A DNA stretch of 64,000 nucleotides from Mallotus nudiflorus (GCA_947683625.1 CANTUR010000639.1:620001-684000); one strand, 5' to 3'. Counted from the first letter of the stretch, positions 1 to 13,849 are shown. The notes: generated by a model from the letters alone, not told the origin. Program-made: numbers and translations.

Positions 1-1080
1 AAGCCAAGAAGATAAAACAGAGAAAACATTAAGAATAACAGCCTCAAGCAACCTTCAAATTCACAGAAGAAAATATTGAGGCGTAAATGCCCAAGCTTTG
101 GTACAAAATATTTTTTCTCTATTTAGAGTCCAAGGAACACAAAGATAAATAAAATAGCCGAAATTAAATTTTTTGGTCGAGACCAATAACTTTTTCAGCG
201 CATCAAAACACAAGTGAAAAAGAAAACTTTCTTTTTCTCTATGGCCAAATAGGAAAAGACCCAAAGTGAGAAAAATTATTTTTAGTAACAATCAGTTATT
301 ATAATTTATAGGGTTCCAGTGCTCTAAGGATCTGCACACACATGGCCATGACTTACCGAGAAGCATTTCTCTCTGCAAGCCAAGCGAAACTATACCTAAA
401 CTAACTTTCATATTCTATCAAATGGTTACTCATAAATAAACCCCAATTAACAAAAACTAAAAAAAAACATCAAATCCTTGAGATTTTCACATGAAAAACC
501 AAAAATTACAATGCAATTCAACGAATCAAGAACCTATGAGATAAAACCAGGCACGCAACAAAGATCAAGCGAAAAGCACATGAATCAACAAAATTACCTA
601 CTAATAACCAGTCAAATCACAGGCTTAAAGTTTTTAGCCTTCAACCTTTGTTATTCTACGACTTCCACTCGCCTTTTATCGCTAAGAAATTGTATTATTG
701 ATCCTCATTCGTTGTGTCTGTCTCTCTTTTTTGGTCAATGAGTAGAAATCAATTGATGAAAAAAATAAAGACAATAAATCCAAACATCTACATTATTTTG
801 GAAGGAGAAGCGACAGATATTTTTCAGAGCCCTTTTATTTAAACATTTATGATATTTTCTATTGCATAATTTTAGGTGGCGACGAGGGAGATGCAAGGGC
901 TTGACAGAGGAGGTCAGGGGAGGCTAGGGGTGATGGAGAGAGACTATGGAAAAAAGGCTGAGAGGCAGCTAAGGTTTGATAAATAACTGGAGAATGGATC
1001 AAGATGCAATGTTAGAGTTAAGAGTGTGGGTAAAAGGTGGCGAATGACCTAAAAGCCATGCATAAGCAATGCCATTTTGT

Positions 1081-1096
1081 GGGGGGGGGGGGGGGG
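1081..1096. repeat. G16 homopolymer
   Basis: An uninterrupted run of 16 G in otherwise AT-rich DNA. Such runs are prone to length error in sequencing, so the exact length is uncertain. Confidence 0.9.
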
Positions 1097-2029
1097 TACA
1101 GAGGGGTGCTCTCGTCATTTCAATAATAGTTGGGCAGAAATTGAGATGAGTAAATAAGTTAAAAATTTATAAAGACAATGTTAGCTCATTCACGAATACT
1201 AGAGAGCGTACAAATAAAAAAAAAAAAGTAACCCTCAATTTTTTAAAACAATTATAAAATATCATATTTAAAATCATTTAAAAATATTAGCAATTATATG
1301 TTTTAATTTTTTTTTCTTATCTAATTAAGTGGCATCATTCTAATTAAAGACTTCTTTAATTCTTTTGAGTAATTTTTGAAATTTATTTTAATTTTAATCA
1401 TGCATTATTGAAAATTATTAATCTATAGAATATTAAAAATGTAAATTATAATTAAAAGTAAGATGTAATGATGTATAAACGTATAAATGACAATATTTAA
1501 AATAAATTTCTATTAATTATATTTAAAAAGGTTCATTTGATAATTTATTATTTCAAAGTTAAAATAATTACAAAATTTATTGAATGGTACGATATAAAAC
1601 ACTATTAAATTAAGGTTAGTAAGAAAATACTACTTTAATTAGAATATTACCATTTAGTTTAAAATTATTCAATTATAGTTTTAAATTAATCAAACAATTA
1701 AGCAATTAATCGGATAAAAACTAAAAAAAATAAGAAACTAATAAAAAAATTTTAAAATCAAAAGAATTCAATTAGATATTTTATTTAAGGGATCATATTA
1801 TTACCCTAAAATAAGACCACTCCTTTTCAAAAGTGAATTATAAACCCCTTTAAATTTGATCGGTCGACTATTTTTCCATTATAAATTTTAAGAATATATC
1901 ATTATATTCTATTAGTCATTAAATAAAATAATAATTAAATATGTAGATTTACAAAAATTTCTAAAATTACCCTTAATCCATATATATATAATCATCTTAC
2001 ACTAACTGTATATACCTCTATTAATCTTT

Positions 2030-2235
2030 TCTTCCTTCAATACTACATCTCCTCACTTCACCCCTTCTTTTTCTCCTCTTCCTCCTCCTCCACCACTACC
2101 ACCACCATCATCATTATTTTTCTCACTTCACCTTCTCCTTTTACTTTGCCTCCCTCTTCAACATCTTTTATCTTTTGCTCCTTACCTCCTCTTCATCCTT
2201 TGCCTCCACCATTATTATCTTTTTTCATTTCATTC
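2030..2235. repeat. Pyrimidine-rich, triplet-like low-complexity tract
   Basis: About 200 bases almost entirely C and T on the plus strand, with short runs of TCC, CCA and TCA. No coding frame is apparent. It resembles a leader or promoter-type CT tract but no gene follows within 500 bp; the next feature is the LTR element. Confidence 0.6.
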
Positions 2236-2526
2236 TTTTCTTCAATTTTGTATTAAATAATAAATTCTCCAAAAATACAATCAGTTAATTATTTTTCAAA
2301 TTATTAATAAATTTATTGATTAAACTATTAAACAAGTGGTGCTTTATACAGTTACTTTAATTTTTGAAAAAGTAAATTTTACTTTATCAATAACTATCAT
2401 TAGATCATGAGAAGCATGTTCATTCAATGGTGATCAAAACAAAGTAAAATCAAAGTGACAAAAAAATAAAGTTACTGTATAGTCCCCATAAATAAATAAA
2501 AATATTCATTGAAAAATAAAACAACT

Positions 2527-3185
2527 TGTTTGAGTTCAAAATATAATTTTTGGGATTTAATAATATTGAAGGCCATTGAACCTAAAAGGCATATAATGAA
2601 GTAAGAAACCCAATCCATAAAAAAATCTTAAAAAAGAAGTAAGAAGACACTTAAATATTTTGGAACATGCTGAGCAACTAATGCATCAAGAAAGTTAAAG
2701 TCTCTGAAATATACATTACAACTTGAGAAATTACGGAGCTAAAAAAGTAGTTTGCAAGCAACACTATGTATAAGAGTAAGGAAGTAAAAAAGCAGAAGAA
2801 TACAATAACTCAACAGCCAATCATCTAAAACTAGACATCCAACAATCGATCATCAAATTACATACAAAATTCATGTAACTTTTATTTTCTTTGAAAAACT
2901 TTTGTTTATATGCTTGTTTACCTTAAATTTTCAAAGACTTTCAATTTATTTTCCGCAATATATAAATTTGCTTTCAAAATTGTTCATTAAACTATCAATT
3001 TTCATTTAGTTAATCCAAACTTTGGTAAAGTTACAAAATCTCATTGGAATTTTGAGCAAATTGTGATAAAGGAGCTCAAGAATCCATTTTTTTTAATAGA
3101 AGTCAAGTTTTACTTTAAGAAAATAATCCTATGGCATGCTCACACATTAAACCTAACCTAATTTGCCAAAAAAATTATACCAATA
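2527..3185 (+). repeat. Left LTR of the old element
   Basis: Aligns over its whole length with the two halves of the right copy, with many substitutions and small indels, for example the shared stretches starting near 2665 and 13905. The right edge is placed by that alignment; its last bases have drifted from the expected CA. No standard initiator-Met primer site follows it. Confidence 0.75.
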
Positions 3186-6100
3186 ATCTTTTTGCACGCT
3201 TGATAGAACCATTCCGACGAGATGAACAAATTAAAAAGTAGAAAAGAATTTTTTAAAGTTGATTATTGGACTAATAATTTGCTTGTAAAAATAAATGGTC
3301 TATGGAAACAAATAAATGAAGGGTTGGTGCCTTAGGATCACTTTTGGATCAAGGCACCTATTGACTTTATGGGCCAAAAATTAGATATCACTAATACTAC
3401 GACTACTTGTGAAAACTATAATGATCAGGTTATTATTGTAAAAAGGATGAGGCTAATGTAAGACTTAATATCGCAGATAAACAATGCTTTCCAATATTTT
3501 ATACAACAAATAAATAATGTTGTTAAAAAAACTATGCAAGATATCATAGTTTATTTATAAAATGAATGAATAACTTTTTAAGAAGGGAAGTCAGAAATCT
3601 CCCTAAAAAAAGGTGATTTAGCCTCGAAAAAAGCTAAACATTCATATATTAACAAGAACACTTAAAGAGTTCATACTCATAAAAAAAAATAGTAAGACAA
3701 AACTAGGCTTGTAGATTGAGATTTATAATCAAGAGGTTGTTCAACAAGGAATAAGCCTGAGGGGAATTATTTCTTATGGGGAACAAGTAATTCCTCAAGG
3801 TTAAACAATAATTCCCCAAGATCAAGTGTAGAATTTTAATGGCCAAGTACTAATACCATAGGGCTACGCATCAATTCCTCAAGGTCAAGTACCTGTTCCT
3901 TATGCCTATCCACCTTCTCCTTAGTCTCCAAGGGTGGGAGTAAACTTGAAAGTTAAAAAGAAAAAGTCAACGCTTATAGAGGAAAACCCCATTTTCTTTA
4001 GTGGCATCAACCAATTTTATCAATATAAATATGATAAAATTGTTAAATCTAAAAAAGAAAATTAGAGAGAAAGAGGAGGTGGTTCAGTCTTTTAACAATA
4101 GACCATACAGGCTTAAGAGCTATTAGAGGCCTATTCCATATTAGAAATGCCTAGCAATAGAGAGAAAGTTCTTAACTTTATATAAGAGACCAGTACGTGT
4201 ACCAAATTCTTATAGAAGAAAAAATAAGTAGTGGCATAGGGTGGTGTATGAGAAGTTTCCTCAATCTTTAACTCGTACACAGAAAAGAAGATTATTAAGA
4301 CAAAGCAGCTGAAAGGATGCAAAAGAAACATGAGGTCCAACCTAATACTAAGTCCAAGTTTAGGCCTAAAGATATAAAAGATTCAAATTTAAACAAAGAG
4401 GAATTCATAATATATGAGGTTGAAGAAGATATAATTAAGATTCAAAACACTTAGGGGCAACAACCTTAAGTGGCATGAAGGATCACTTTAGTGGCATAAT
4501 AATTTAGACTGCTAGGCTGAATCAACATAAAAAGATGGTTTTAAAAAGCCATTTGTGGAGATGACAAAGCACATGAAGCCTTTAAAAATATTAAGTCTCA
4601 TCCTCATAAAGGGCTAACCAATGGAATATTGGTTTTATCAATTAAGATTGTTGTTGATAGAAAAAGGTTCTTTAATTCCTTTTTTATGTTATATTTAAAT
4701 ACAATATTTAGCTTAAGGAGGAAGTATTTTGTATTCGAGTTAAAAAAGAATTTCCCACAATGTGGGAAAATAAAAGCTAAGTAAATGAAATAAATAACAG
4801 GCATTTGACTGGGAATTTACCGCTTAGTGGCAATATTTTACTTTTTGGGAATTTTGATAGTTGGCTTGTAGTTATTATCTTAAATAAATAAAGTTTGAAT
4901 TTTATAAGTTTTTGTGTGTTTCTATTGGTTGTTATTTTCTTTTATGTGTGAATAAGTGTTATGAATAATGACATATTGATGAAATTTCAGCAGCATAATA
5001 CTAAAAAATGGATATTTTTATCTTATGAGTTATGTATGGTTATAATGCATATGTGGAGTGTTTAATGAAATACCATAAATAAATCTAGCAGTTAATCCCC
5101 AAAAATTCCTTAAGGATTTCAATCTTCAATTCTTGGAAGAATGTAAAGTTGTGGAATTCATAGTTGAGGAGTGAATTTAATGCAAAAACTATATTATTTA
5201 CCTCAATCCTGTCTAATTTTTAGGAGAAATCTAAAGCTTGTTTATTAAAGATGAGAGTTCAAGAACTCCACAAGCTAATGGGTTCATTTTTGTTGCAAAA
5301 GAGAAAAGAGATTTAACATCCTAAGGAAAATGCAAATATTTTCATAAGATATTAATTATAGGGAATCATGCAAATAGGAGGACATAATGAAGTCGACTTG
5401 CAAATAAATTTTGGACATCCTTTAAATGCCAGAAACTATGAAAAATTTTATGAATGATAAAAAATTTGTATTTCACAGATATGTATAACTTCTTCAGGCA
5501 AAAGTTCACATTTTTAAGGTAGCCCCAAATAATTTGGCTAGAATTGAGCAAGATACTTTTCCAAGTAAACATAATGCATAAACTATAATAAATTTTTGGC
5601 TAAGTGATGTAAGATTTTATACTTTATTCAAATGGTGAAAAAGGTAAACATATTTCCAAATAAATCATGTAATTAATAAATATTGCTTGAAATTGGTAAG
5701 GCTTTGATAAAAATGCTCATGGACCATGAATTTTTCTAAAAGTCTTGTACCATTTCCAAGTGGAATCAAGTTGCCTTGCTAAACTCTCAAGTATTTCATC
5801 AAAGCCAATAACAAGAATATTTTACTTCAATAGGGTAAAATGAACAAAATCAAACAAATACAGGCTTTGGTATAATGAATTTGGCAAGCATGTTTGAGTC
5901 CTTGAGAAATTACAGTCATGCCAGTGAGATATGATAGTGAAATTTGATTAATACCTTAGCTAAATAAACAACTAGAAAACTAATATGATGGGCACTATAA
6001 ATCAAGTGGTGAGTAAATACTTAAGTTTAAAAGTGACCATATAAGACTTTAAATCTAAAAATATTTTAGCTTAAATGGTCAAAATTAAAAACTAATTGAG

Positions 6101-8013
6101 CATTACAATCTTTTTCAAAATTGTATTAAGGCACTTTTTAGCAAAGTTATACAAACAAATAATTTTTAGCAATATATTGTAAAAATAAATTTTTAATGAT
6201 TGCTCAAATTTCAAGAAATAAAATCAAAGTAGAGTAAAATGCTAACAATTTTACCTTTGATTGCTTTAGTTTATTTCATTAAACTAAGGTTCATGTTTTC
6301 TATATAGAGAAAATAAATTCATAGGGGTTGTTCAAATAAATTATTTTGGTATTGTGTTTGCTAAAATAATTTTTAGTTAAATTTTAATTGGGTAAGTTTG
6401 GGTCATAGTATATGAATACTGTTACTTATGCATAGAATTAACAAAACTCTACAAATGAATAAGAGTTTAAGGTTAAATGTCTTAAGACAACAAAGCAAGC
6501 AATAAAATTGGTATGAAAAAATAGCCAAGATTCATCAAATCCTCATATTAAAATTCAAGATTTTCGCTAAACTAAGTAAGTCTTGAAAGAAAATTCACTA
6601 TTTCTTAGGCCAATTTTCATCATTCACAGCTTAAAAATAACAATATCTAATATAAAAGGCACCAAGAACAATAAGGAAAACTTGAGGAAATAGCTAAAAA
6701 TCACCAAATACCATCTAAGTATTCAAATATTTCGGATGACTAAGCAAATGAAGAGTAAATTAACAATTCCTTAAATATATCTTCATAAAAATAACAAAGC
6801 AATAACAATAAAGTAACTGAATTTCATCAAGTTCTCATATAAATATTTGAATTTTGGCTAATCAAGTAAGTCATAAAATTAAAACAATTCTCATTAATTT
6901 CACAAAATAATGGTAGAATCTCAAAGTTCATCAACATCACCACTCAATATGCCCATATCAAATAAAGACAATTGATGTTTAAAAACCAAGAACAAGGCTA
7001 AAGCATTATTATCATAGAATTTCAAGATACATAAGCACAAAAAAACAAATTAATAAAAAAACACAAGCATAGAATTTGCACCAAGAAATAAGAAGAGTAA
7101 GGTTACTTCTTTTGTGTTGTTTTCTAAATCAAATTTTAATACGGAGATTTATTGTTTGTCTTGAAATTACCTTGTTGGCTTGTGATAAGTAGTTGTCAGC
7201 CTGTGAAGTCGATAAAAAACATGGTTATTGGTTTGGCTAGAGAAGATAGTAGTGATGGCATTGCATGGGTTAAAGTAGCAATGTCAATTAACATCTTGTC
7301 ATCATCAAAGGCAAAATGGCAAGCAATATATGTGTCATGGTAGGCAATATCTTGTGCGCGATGGACCAAAGAGGATGTAACCTTAGTGTTACATGAAGCA
7401 GTTTTATGCAATGATTTGTGGGTGATAATAGTTTATGGGTAAAAGGAGATTTATGCTTTAGGTAATAAAAAATTGATTGGAAATTTAAGGGTAAAAGGAG
7501 ATTTTAAAAGCTTATAAAGTTTGAGTGTTAAAAAAAAACTATATAGATTTTTTCTTACCTTGAGCTTTTGAAAACTTCAAAAAATGAGAAATTGATATGC
7601 CTTTATGATATTTAGAAGATGTAAGTGATAGGTAAAGTGAATTTTTTAAGAAATTAAAATTTTAAAGAGACATTTATGGATAATTTTAAAAGAGAACTTG
7701 AGAAGTGTAGAGAATGGCTATTTTGAAGGAGAAGATAATATGGGTAGTTAATTTCTTGACAAATTGGAGAAATTAACTTGGGTGTTATAATATTTGCAGA
7801 AATGAAGCTATAGATAAAGTAAATTTCTTAAAGAATTGAAAATTGGAAGATAAATTTGTTGGTAATTTGCAAGAGAAACAGAGGGATTTTTGGTGTATAG
7901 AATGAGTTTTTAAAATTAAAAAAAATGAAAATAAGGAATAGTTTTGTTTTATGGACATATACCTATATAATTAGTTATGGGCTTGGCCCAAATTAATTAT
8001 ATGCAAAGGGTAT
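3186..8013 (+). mobile_element. Interior of old LTR element, degraded gag-like remnant
   Basis: Between about 3280 and 4450 the plus strand gives Gln/Pro-rich and then Lys-rich peptide fragments broken by stops. These include repeated Pro-Gln-Gly motifs near 3790-3900, in the style of a retrotransposon gag. From 4450 to 8013 the DNA is AT-rich with short random frames. The pair of overlapping frames at 7152-7411 shows nothing recognisable. A short purine run, GCAAAGGG, just before 8014 may be the remnant of the polypurine tract. Confidence 0.4.
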
Positions 8014-8116
8014 TGTTTGAATCCAAAATATAATATTTTGGATTTAATAATATTGAAGCCCCATTAAGCGCATAAAATATATAATCAAGAAACTCAACTC
8101 ATAAAAGAAAATCTTT
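8014..8116 (+). repeat. Right LTR, first part (before LINE)
   Basis: Matches 2527-2632 of the left LTR and stops exactly where the LINE begins. Its last 16 bases are repeated after the LINE. Confidence 0.75.
8101..8116. repeat. LINE target-site duplication, left copy
   Basis: ATAAAAGAAAATCTTT here is identical to 13850-13865. A perfect 15-16-bp duplication of variable-length type is what target-primed reverse transcription leaves. Confidence 0.85.
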
Positions 8117-8247
8117 TATTAGGGTTCTTTCTTGTGGCTCTCATGCCGCTTGAAAGCTCCCTTGGCGATTGTCTCTAGCAATAATTAAATATTAATGATA
8201 CTTATTTCAGTCATATTGATCTCTTTTCAACACAATAATTTTCCAAG

Positions 8248-9480
8248 TTGCAAGCAAATTCTTCTCCTTCCAATCTGAATGATATCTTAAGGCCTAAGGC
8301 TCAATCCTATGTAAATGTTGTTACGAATGATCCCTTGATACTTATAATAACAAAATCGACCACCAAAATAATGACAAACTCTAAATCGAGTTCTCTTCAC
8401 ACTATTAAAATTAATTTTGATATTTATCAGAGACTACTGGCTTTATGCTAGCACTCCTTAATTGCTAGATTAATCTTATCCAAAGATGATTCTCTTTAGC
8501 CACTTCAAAAGCTAAAAGAGAAACACTCTTCTATCTGGCTTGTCAAGAATTAATGGCGATTAATTTCTTTAGGAAGTGATTACTATCATATTTTATTTCA
8601 ATCAGTTTAAGACAAAGATGCAATTTAGGGTCGCGATTCCTTTGTCCTGAAGCCTGGTACTCTTCAGCTTCAACAGTGGTCTCCTGGTTTTGACCCATTT
8701 AAGGAGAAATCTTCTACATCACAGATTTGGACTCACTTTTACAAACTTCCATAGGATTTTTGGGATTGCCAATTATTGTTTGACATTGCTAGAAACCTTG
8801 GTACCCTGGTCAAAATTGATCATGCCATGATTGATAGTGATTTAGGCCATTATGCATGAGTTCTTATGGAAATTGATTTGTCCACACCATTGCAACATTA
8901 ATTATATTTGGATTATTAAGGACAATTTTTTTATATTGATATTACTTTTAAAAATCCTCCTTTGTTTTACAGTATGTGTCATTCTATTGGTTATGATACC
9001 TCCTCTTATCTCTATAATAAGACATCTGACAACCTGGTTGCTACTCCAAAAAGGGATGATTCTCATCAGTTAAAAGGTCCTCGTTAGTCAAGAGGTCAAT
9101 CTCGATCACGCAAATTATAACAACCTAAACAAAAGTCTGCCTCAGATCATGCACATCCAGAAGCATCCTTTGAGCCTCTCGTTCAAGCCTTATCTCCATA
9201 TTCGATGGATGGTCAGATTAATAATCTACAGATTGTTATTCTTGAAGCTTCTATTTCGCATCAGGAAAATATTCCAGTTGGTTCTCCTTTGTCTCAGGAT
9301 TACCAGGAAAATATTCCAAATGGTTCTCCTTTGTCTCAGGATTACCAGGAAAATATTCCAAATGGTTCTCCTTTGTTTCAGAATCCTAAGAGTCCTCTCT
9401 CAAATGCTATTATTTGGAACATATCAGTAAGCAATCTTGGCTAATAAGGTGAATGGGGAGCCTTGGTAATCAATTCAACG
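8248..9480 (+). pseudogene. LINE ORF1 (DUF4283/zinc-knuckle type), broken
   Basis: Plus-strand fragments near 8640-9060 read as the DUF4283-type domain of plant L1 ORF1: a Leu-Lys-Pro-Gly start, a Trp-Ser-Pro motif, then an FDIAR-like motif. The cysteine/histidine cluster at about 8970-9010 fits a decayed CCHC knuckle. The family protein binds the element's RNA. In-frame stops occur at several places, including the Trp codons near 8750-8760. The C-terminal part carries a 14-residue tandem repeat. The start is not certain; the first open stretch begins at 8248. Confidence 0.65.
9262..9387 (+). repeat. 42-bp tandem repeat, three copies
   Basis: Three consecutive 42-bp units start at 9262, 9304 and 9346. 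Each codes for a 14-residue unit, QENIPNGSPLSQDY with small changes, inside the tail of LINE ORF1. The unit length is a multiple of three, so the frame is kept. Confidence 0.95.
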
Positions 9481-9555
9481 TAAAAAAAAAACCTAAAAAC
9501 ATCAAGACCATCATCTAGTTTTAATTAGAAATAAGCCCATGACCAAGGCTGTAGC

Positions 9556-12500
9556 TTGTATGCATTTTTAATAAAAGTGATATATTGGAATTGTAGAGGC
9601 TTTAGGAATATAGCTACCCAATGCACTATATTTAATTTTTGTCACTCTCATAGACCAGATTTTATTTTTCTTACTGAACCTAAGGTTCCTTTCAGTTGTG
9701 TGAGTTCTTCATTTTGGCATTATATTCAGATGTCTTTTGTTATGGAAAATGCTTCTCTTTTACCCTCTCTTTGGATTTTAGTTTGAAATTCCATTGGTGT
9801 AGGGACTGTTTCGATGATTTCTAATTCTGATCAACAAGTTTCTATTGCCTATGTTAAATTTTATGTTGTGATTTCTTTAATAGTTGTTTATGCTAATGTC
9901 CTATTGGTCGACACTATTTATGGCAGGACTTATCTCATCTTCATTCTGTTATTCCAAAAGACTAGTTTTTTATCAGAGATTTTAACACCTGTTTTAGAGC
10001 TCATGAAAAAATAGGCAACCCCTTTCCTAATGAGCTTGTTTGGAATTCATTTTGGTAGTTTCTAATTATGATCTTACTTATATTGATACCAAAGGCTCTC
10101 TTTTCACCTGGACTAACAATAGAAAATGAGATAATTATGTGGATACTAGACTGGATAGAGCTTTTTACAATGTTAAGGCATTTCAAAATTGGAGAAGTGT
10201 GGAATGTCATGCTTTAGCTTGTCACCATTCTGACCATAACCCACTTTTATTGAGTTTTAATCAAGTTACTTTAGTTTTTCCTCGCCCTTTCAGTTTTTTG
10301 TTTATGCAAATTTCTTATGAGGATTTTCTTTCTACTATGGATGGTTTTTAGTCTTCTTTTCATATCGCTAGTCATCCCATGTTTGTGCTCTCTCATAAAC
10401 TTAAAATGCTTCAGACTTCTTCTAGAATTTGGAATAAACAGGTGTTTGGTGATCTTAATGCCTCTATCTCTATGATTAAGTAGAATTAGTTACATATCCA
10501 ATCTCAGATTGACACTGCTAGATTTTTAGATGACCTTCATTCTCAAGAATTACAGTGTCCTAAGAATCTTTTCAGTATTCTTTCTAATAAAAAAACTTTA
10601 TTAAAAGAGAAAAGTCACATTATACGGTTAAAAGAAGGTGATAGAAATAATAAATTCTATAATAATTTATTAACTTGGAGATCTCCTCAATCTAGTCTTC
10701 ATAGCCTGCCCATTAATGGTGACCTTATTAATGATATTGCTTTAATTGAGAGCCATATTCTTAATTTTTATTCTAATCTTCTTTCAAGCTCTGGGTCTAA
10801 TTGGAATCTTGGCAAAATTAAAGATGTGATTCCATCTTTGGTTTCCATAAATCAAAATGTTATGCTTTTTTTGATGCCCTCTAACGATGATATTAAGTAG
10901 ACTGTGTTTAGTATGGATTCTCTTAGTGCTCCAGGGCCAGATGGTTTCACTCGTTCTTTTTTCACTTTTTGCTAGAGTATTGTAAGTAAGGAGGTTTGTG
11001 ATGCTGTCAAAAGCTTCTTTTCTTTTAGTCAGATTATTTCGAGTTTCAACTCTAGTTTAATGGTGCTTATTCCTAAAATTCCTTTAGCTAACACAATTGA
11101 TAAATTTAAGTCAATAGTTTTGGGAAATTTTGTATATAAGATTATTTTAAAAATTTTAGTAGAAAAATTGGCTTCTATTGCCTCGTCTATTATCGCTCCA
11201 TCTCAATTCGACTTCATTGGTAGACAAATTGAGGATTACATTGCTCTAGCTTTTGAGAATTTTAATTTGATGGATTATCATTACAAGAGGGCACCATGAC
11301 ACTAAAAATTGATATTAGAAAAGCCTTTGATTCCATAGAATGAGATTTTATTCTTAAGGTTCTCTCTTTATTTGGTTTTTCTAGTGTCTTTTGTGATTGG
11401 ATGACTTTAATTTTTCTTTTTAATTTCCTATTGATTATGATCAATGGATCTCCAAAAGGCTTCTTTTCATGCTCTTGTGGTGTCCGTCATGGTGATCCAT
11501 TGTCCCCTCTCCTTTTTTGTTTAGTTGAAGAGTATCTAAATCGTTCTTTAATGGCTTTGGTGGAAAAAAGGGATTTAATTCCTATGCATTCTAACAGTAG
11601 AGTTAGATGCCCTACTCATCTTTTGTATACAAATGATGTTTTGATCTTTTGTAAAGCTTCTAAGCCTAATTTTTAGTTCTTATGGAGTTATTTCAACATT
11701 ATAGGATCATCTTTGGCCAGCTTGCTAATTGGGATAAATCCAATATTTTCATTGGCAAGTATGTGACATCCCCTAGGGCTAATGCCCTTCGAACTATTTT
11801 TCGTATAAAGCGAGGTACTCTACCTTTTACTTATTTAGGAGTTCCTATTTTTAAGGGTGCTCCTAAGAAGCGTTGGCTTTAACTAGTGGTCGACAAGATT
11901 ATTGAGAAGCTTAATAGATGGAAAGGTTCATCTCTCTTGATGGTTGGTTGCCTTTCTCTAATTAATTCCATTATTTATGGTTTATTTATCCATTATTTTA
12001 TGGTGTATAAATGGCTTGCCATGCTGCTTAAACATTTGAAAAAATGCATAAAAAAATTTCTTTGGACTAGCAGTATTCATTCTCGCAAGTTGAATGTTGT
12101 CATTTGGGATATTTATTACTCTCTAAGAGTTGATAAAGGCCTAAATTTAAAAAGGCTTCATCTACTTAACAATGTTATGTTAAGTAAATTTACATGGAAT
12201 ATTATCAGCAATGACAATTTCACTTTTTCTCTTTTGCGTTCCCATTTTCTACATCAATACAAGGTGCCTCAGCCTTCTTATATCAGTTCATTTATCTGGT
12301 CGTTAGTGAAAAATGTTTTTTTAGATCTTCTTTAACACTCCCAATGGGTGGTTTGTAAGCTTTCTAAGCTAAGTTTCTGGAATGATAAATGGTTATGTTA
12401 TTCCATCGTTGATCTTATTGGTGTTCCTCTTTATTTTTATAATAAACTTCAGGCCTCTATTTTTTATCTCTATATTTAAGGAGTTTGGCATCTTCCTGAG

Positions 12501-13616
12501 AGCTTTAGAACTTTTTTTCTAGAGATTTTTCAAGATATGAAAGAGTTAAGTTTCACTCATTTGCACATTGATTCATTTATATATTACAATTCTTGAAATG
12601 GTTATTTAACTTTTAGGTTTTATTAATTAAATTCTATGCCTATCCTCCTTAGAGTTGCTTGGGGAAAAGATCTATGGAGGCATTATCTTCCACCTTCGAG
12701 ATTTTTTTTGGTTTAGAGGCTTCTTTATGGTAAACTTTCGGTGGATAACTTATTAATGGTTAAAGGTTTTTCCTTTCCATCACGTTGTGATCTTTGTGCA
12801 AAAAGTGCAGAATCTATTGATCATCTTTTTACCAAATGTTCTTATGTTATTACTCTTTGGACGACTTTAGCTAGCTTGTTTGATATTCAACTGTCATTTA
12901 CTCAGAATTTTCTATCATTGGCATTTTCATTTCTCTTCTCAGCTCTTTACGCTTTGGAGGGCAGGCATTGTCGAGGTTATTCATTGCATCTTGTTCACAA
13001 AAAATAGAGCTTGATTTATAGAAATTTTATGCCAGTTTATATCTCTATTTTTAAGATTTGCAAAGCTATTATAGATGTTTTTTTTGTTCGAATTAGTCAT
13101 ATGTCCAACTCCTAATTTGATTTGCTTATGCTTCGATGTCTTCATGTGTCTGGCATTCAGTAGCGGCCTCCTTGCATTTCTAGAGTTCGATGGTATCCTC
13201 CTCCTCTATATTAGTTGAAGCTTAATACAAATGGGTTAATTAGAGGAGCCCCCATATTAGTAAGTGCTGGAAGGGTGTTTCACAACCCCCTTAGTCAATC
13301 TATCTTTTCTTTCACAGCTCCTTTAGGTATTATATTTCCCTTCGAGGTTAAACTTTGTGCTATAATGATTGGTATTAAAAAATTTGTTATCCTTCGCCCG
13401 CCTTGTCTTTGGACTGAGTGCGATAACCTTTATATGGTTAATCTTTTGCATTCGAGATGTCCTGAGGTTCCTTGGTCTCTTCGCAATCAATGGCAAAAGT
13501 GTTTGAATATTCTGTCCTTTATACAAGTTCATATAGGTCACATCTTTCATGAGGGGAACTGTGTTATTGATCAACTATCACTTATGGGTATTAATTTGCA
13601 TCAAATTACTTGGTGA
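9556..13616 (+). pseudogene. LINE ORF2: endonuclease, reverse transcriptase, RNase H, broken
   Basis: Domains read in order on the plus strand. First an exonuclease-endonuclease-phosphatase domain starting with a WNCRG motif (9580) and a Thr-Glu-Pro motif (about 9673). The reverse transcriptase follows, with APGPDGF (about 10929), LIPKIP (11066), an Asp-Ile-Arg-Lys-Ala-Phe-Asp motif (about 11306), GDPLSPLLF (11493) and a Leu-Gly-Val-Pro motif (11836). Next comes a Cys/His zinc-finger region (about 12780-12840), then a C-terminal RNase H (13215-13616). The usual YADD-type catalytic box reads YTNDV near 11625, so the first Asp is replaced by Asn. More than ten stops or frame changes interrupt it. 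Family role: nicks genomic DNA and copies the element's RNA into the nick. Confidence 0.9.
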
Positions 13617-13849
13617 CAAAATCATCCTTTTGATTGTAATGATCTCATTTTGAGATAGCAATTAGGCAAAGAGAATTATAGGTTCTCTTCTTAATTGCTC
13701 TGTATTGGATTATTTGTTATTCTTTCTTTTCATTTTAATAATTTGTTCTAGATTGGTTTGTGATGAGAGTGCTATTGAGGTGCCAACCTAGTTAGGATTG
13801 CTTAGTGCACTTATTGAAATCAACTCTTGTTAAGCTTTTATAAAACAAA

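Larger units (their letters stand above)
1..2526. other. AT-rich intergenic DNA, no gene recognised
   Basis: I find no conserved protein or RNA gene here. The short open frames at 61-291 and 478-741 show no recognisable motif and no codon bias. A purine-rich stretch lies at about 880-970. On the minus strand a GTAAGT follows an ATG-containing stretch near 350-365, which could be the splice donor of a leader exon of a gene beyond the left edge; this is a weak guess. Confidence 0.5.
8117..13849 (+). mobile_element. L1-type LINE, nearly full length, inactive
   Basis: A non-LTR retrotransposon of the plant L1 group: ORF1 remnant (about 8230-9480), then ORF2 with endonuclease, reverse transcriptase, zinc-finger-like region and RNase H (9556-13616). 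A short 3' region ends in an A-rich tail near 13835-13849. The flanking duplication fixes both ends. It interrupts the right LTR of an older element, so it is younger than that insertion. Stops and frameshifts in both ORFs show it can no longer move by itself. Confidence 0.9.

Noticed and set aside
4131..5572. Several minus-strand ORFs of 66-69 codons
   Set aside because: Low-complexity Phe/Ile/Tyr-rich translations typical of AT-rich noncoding DNA.
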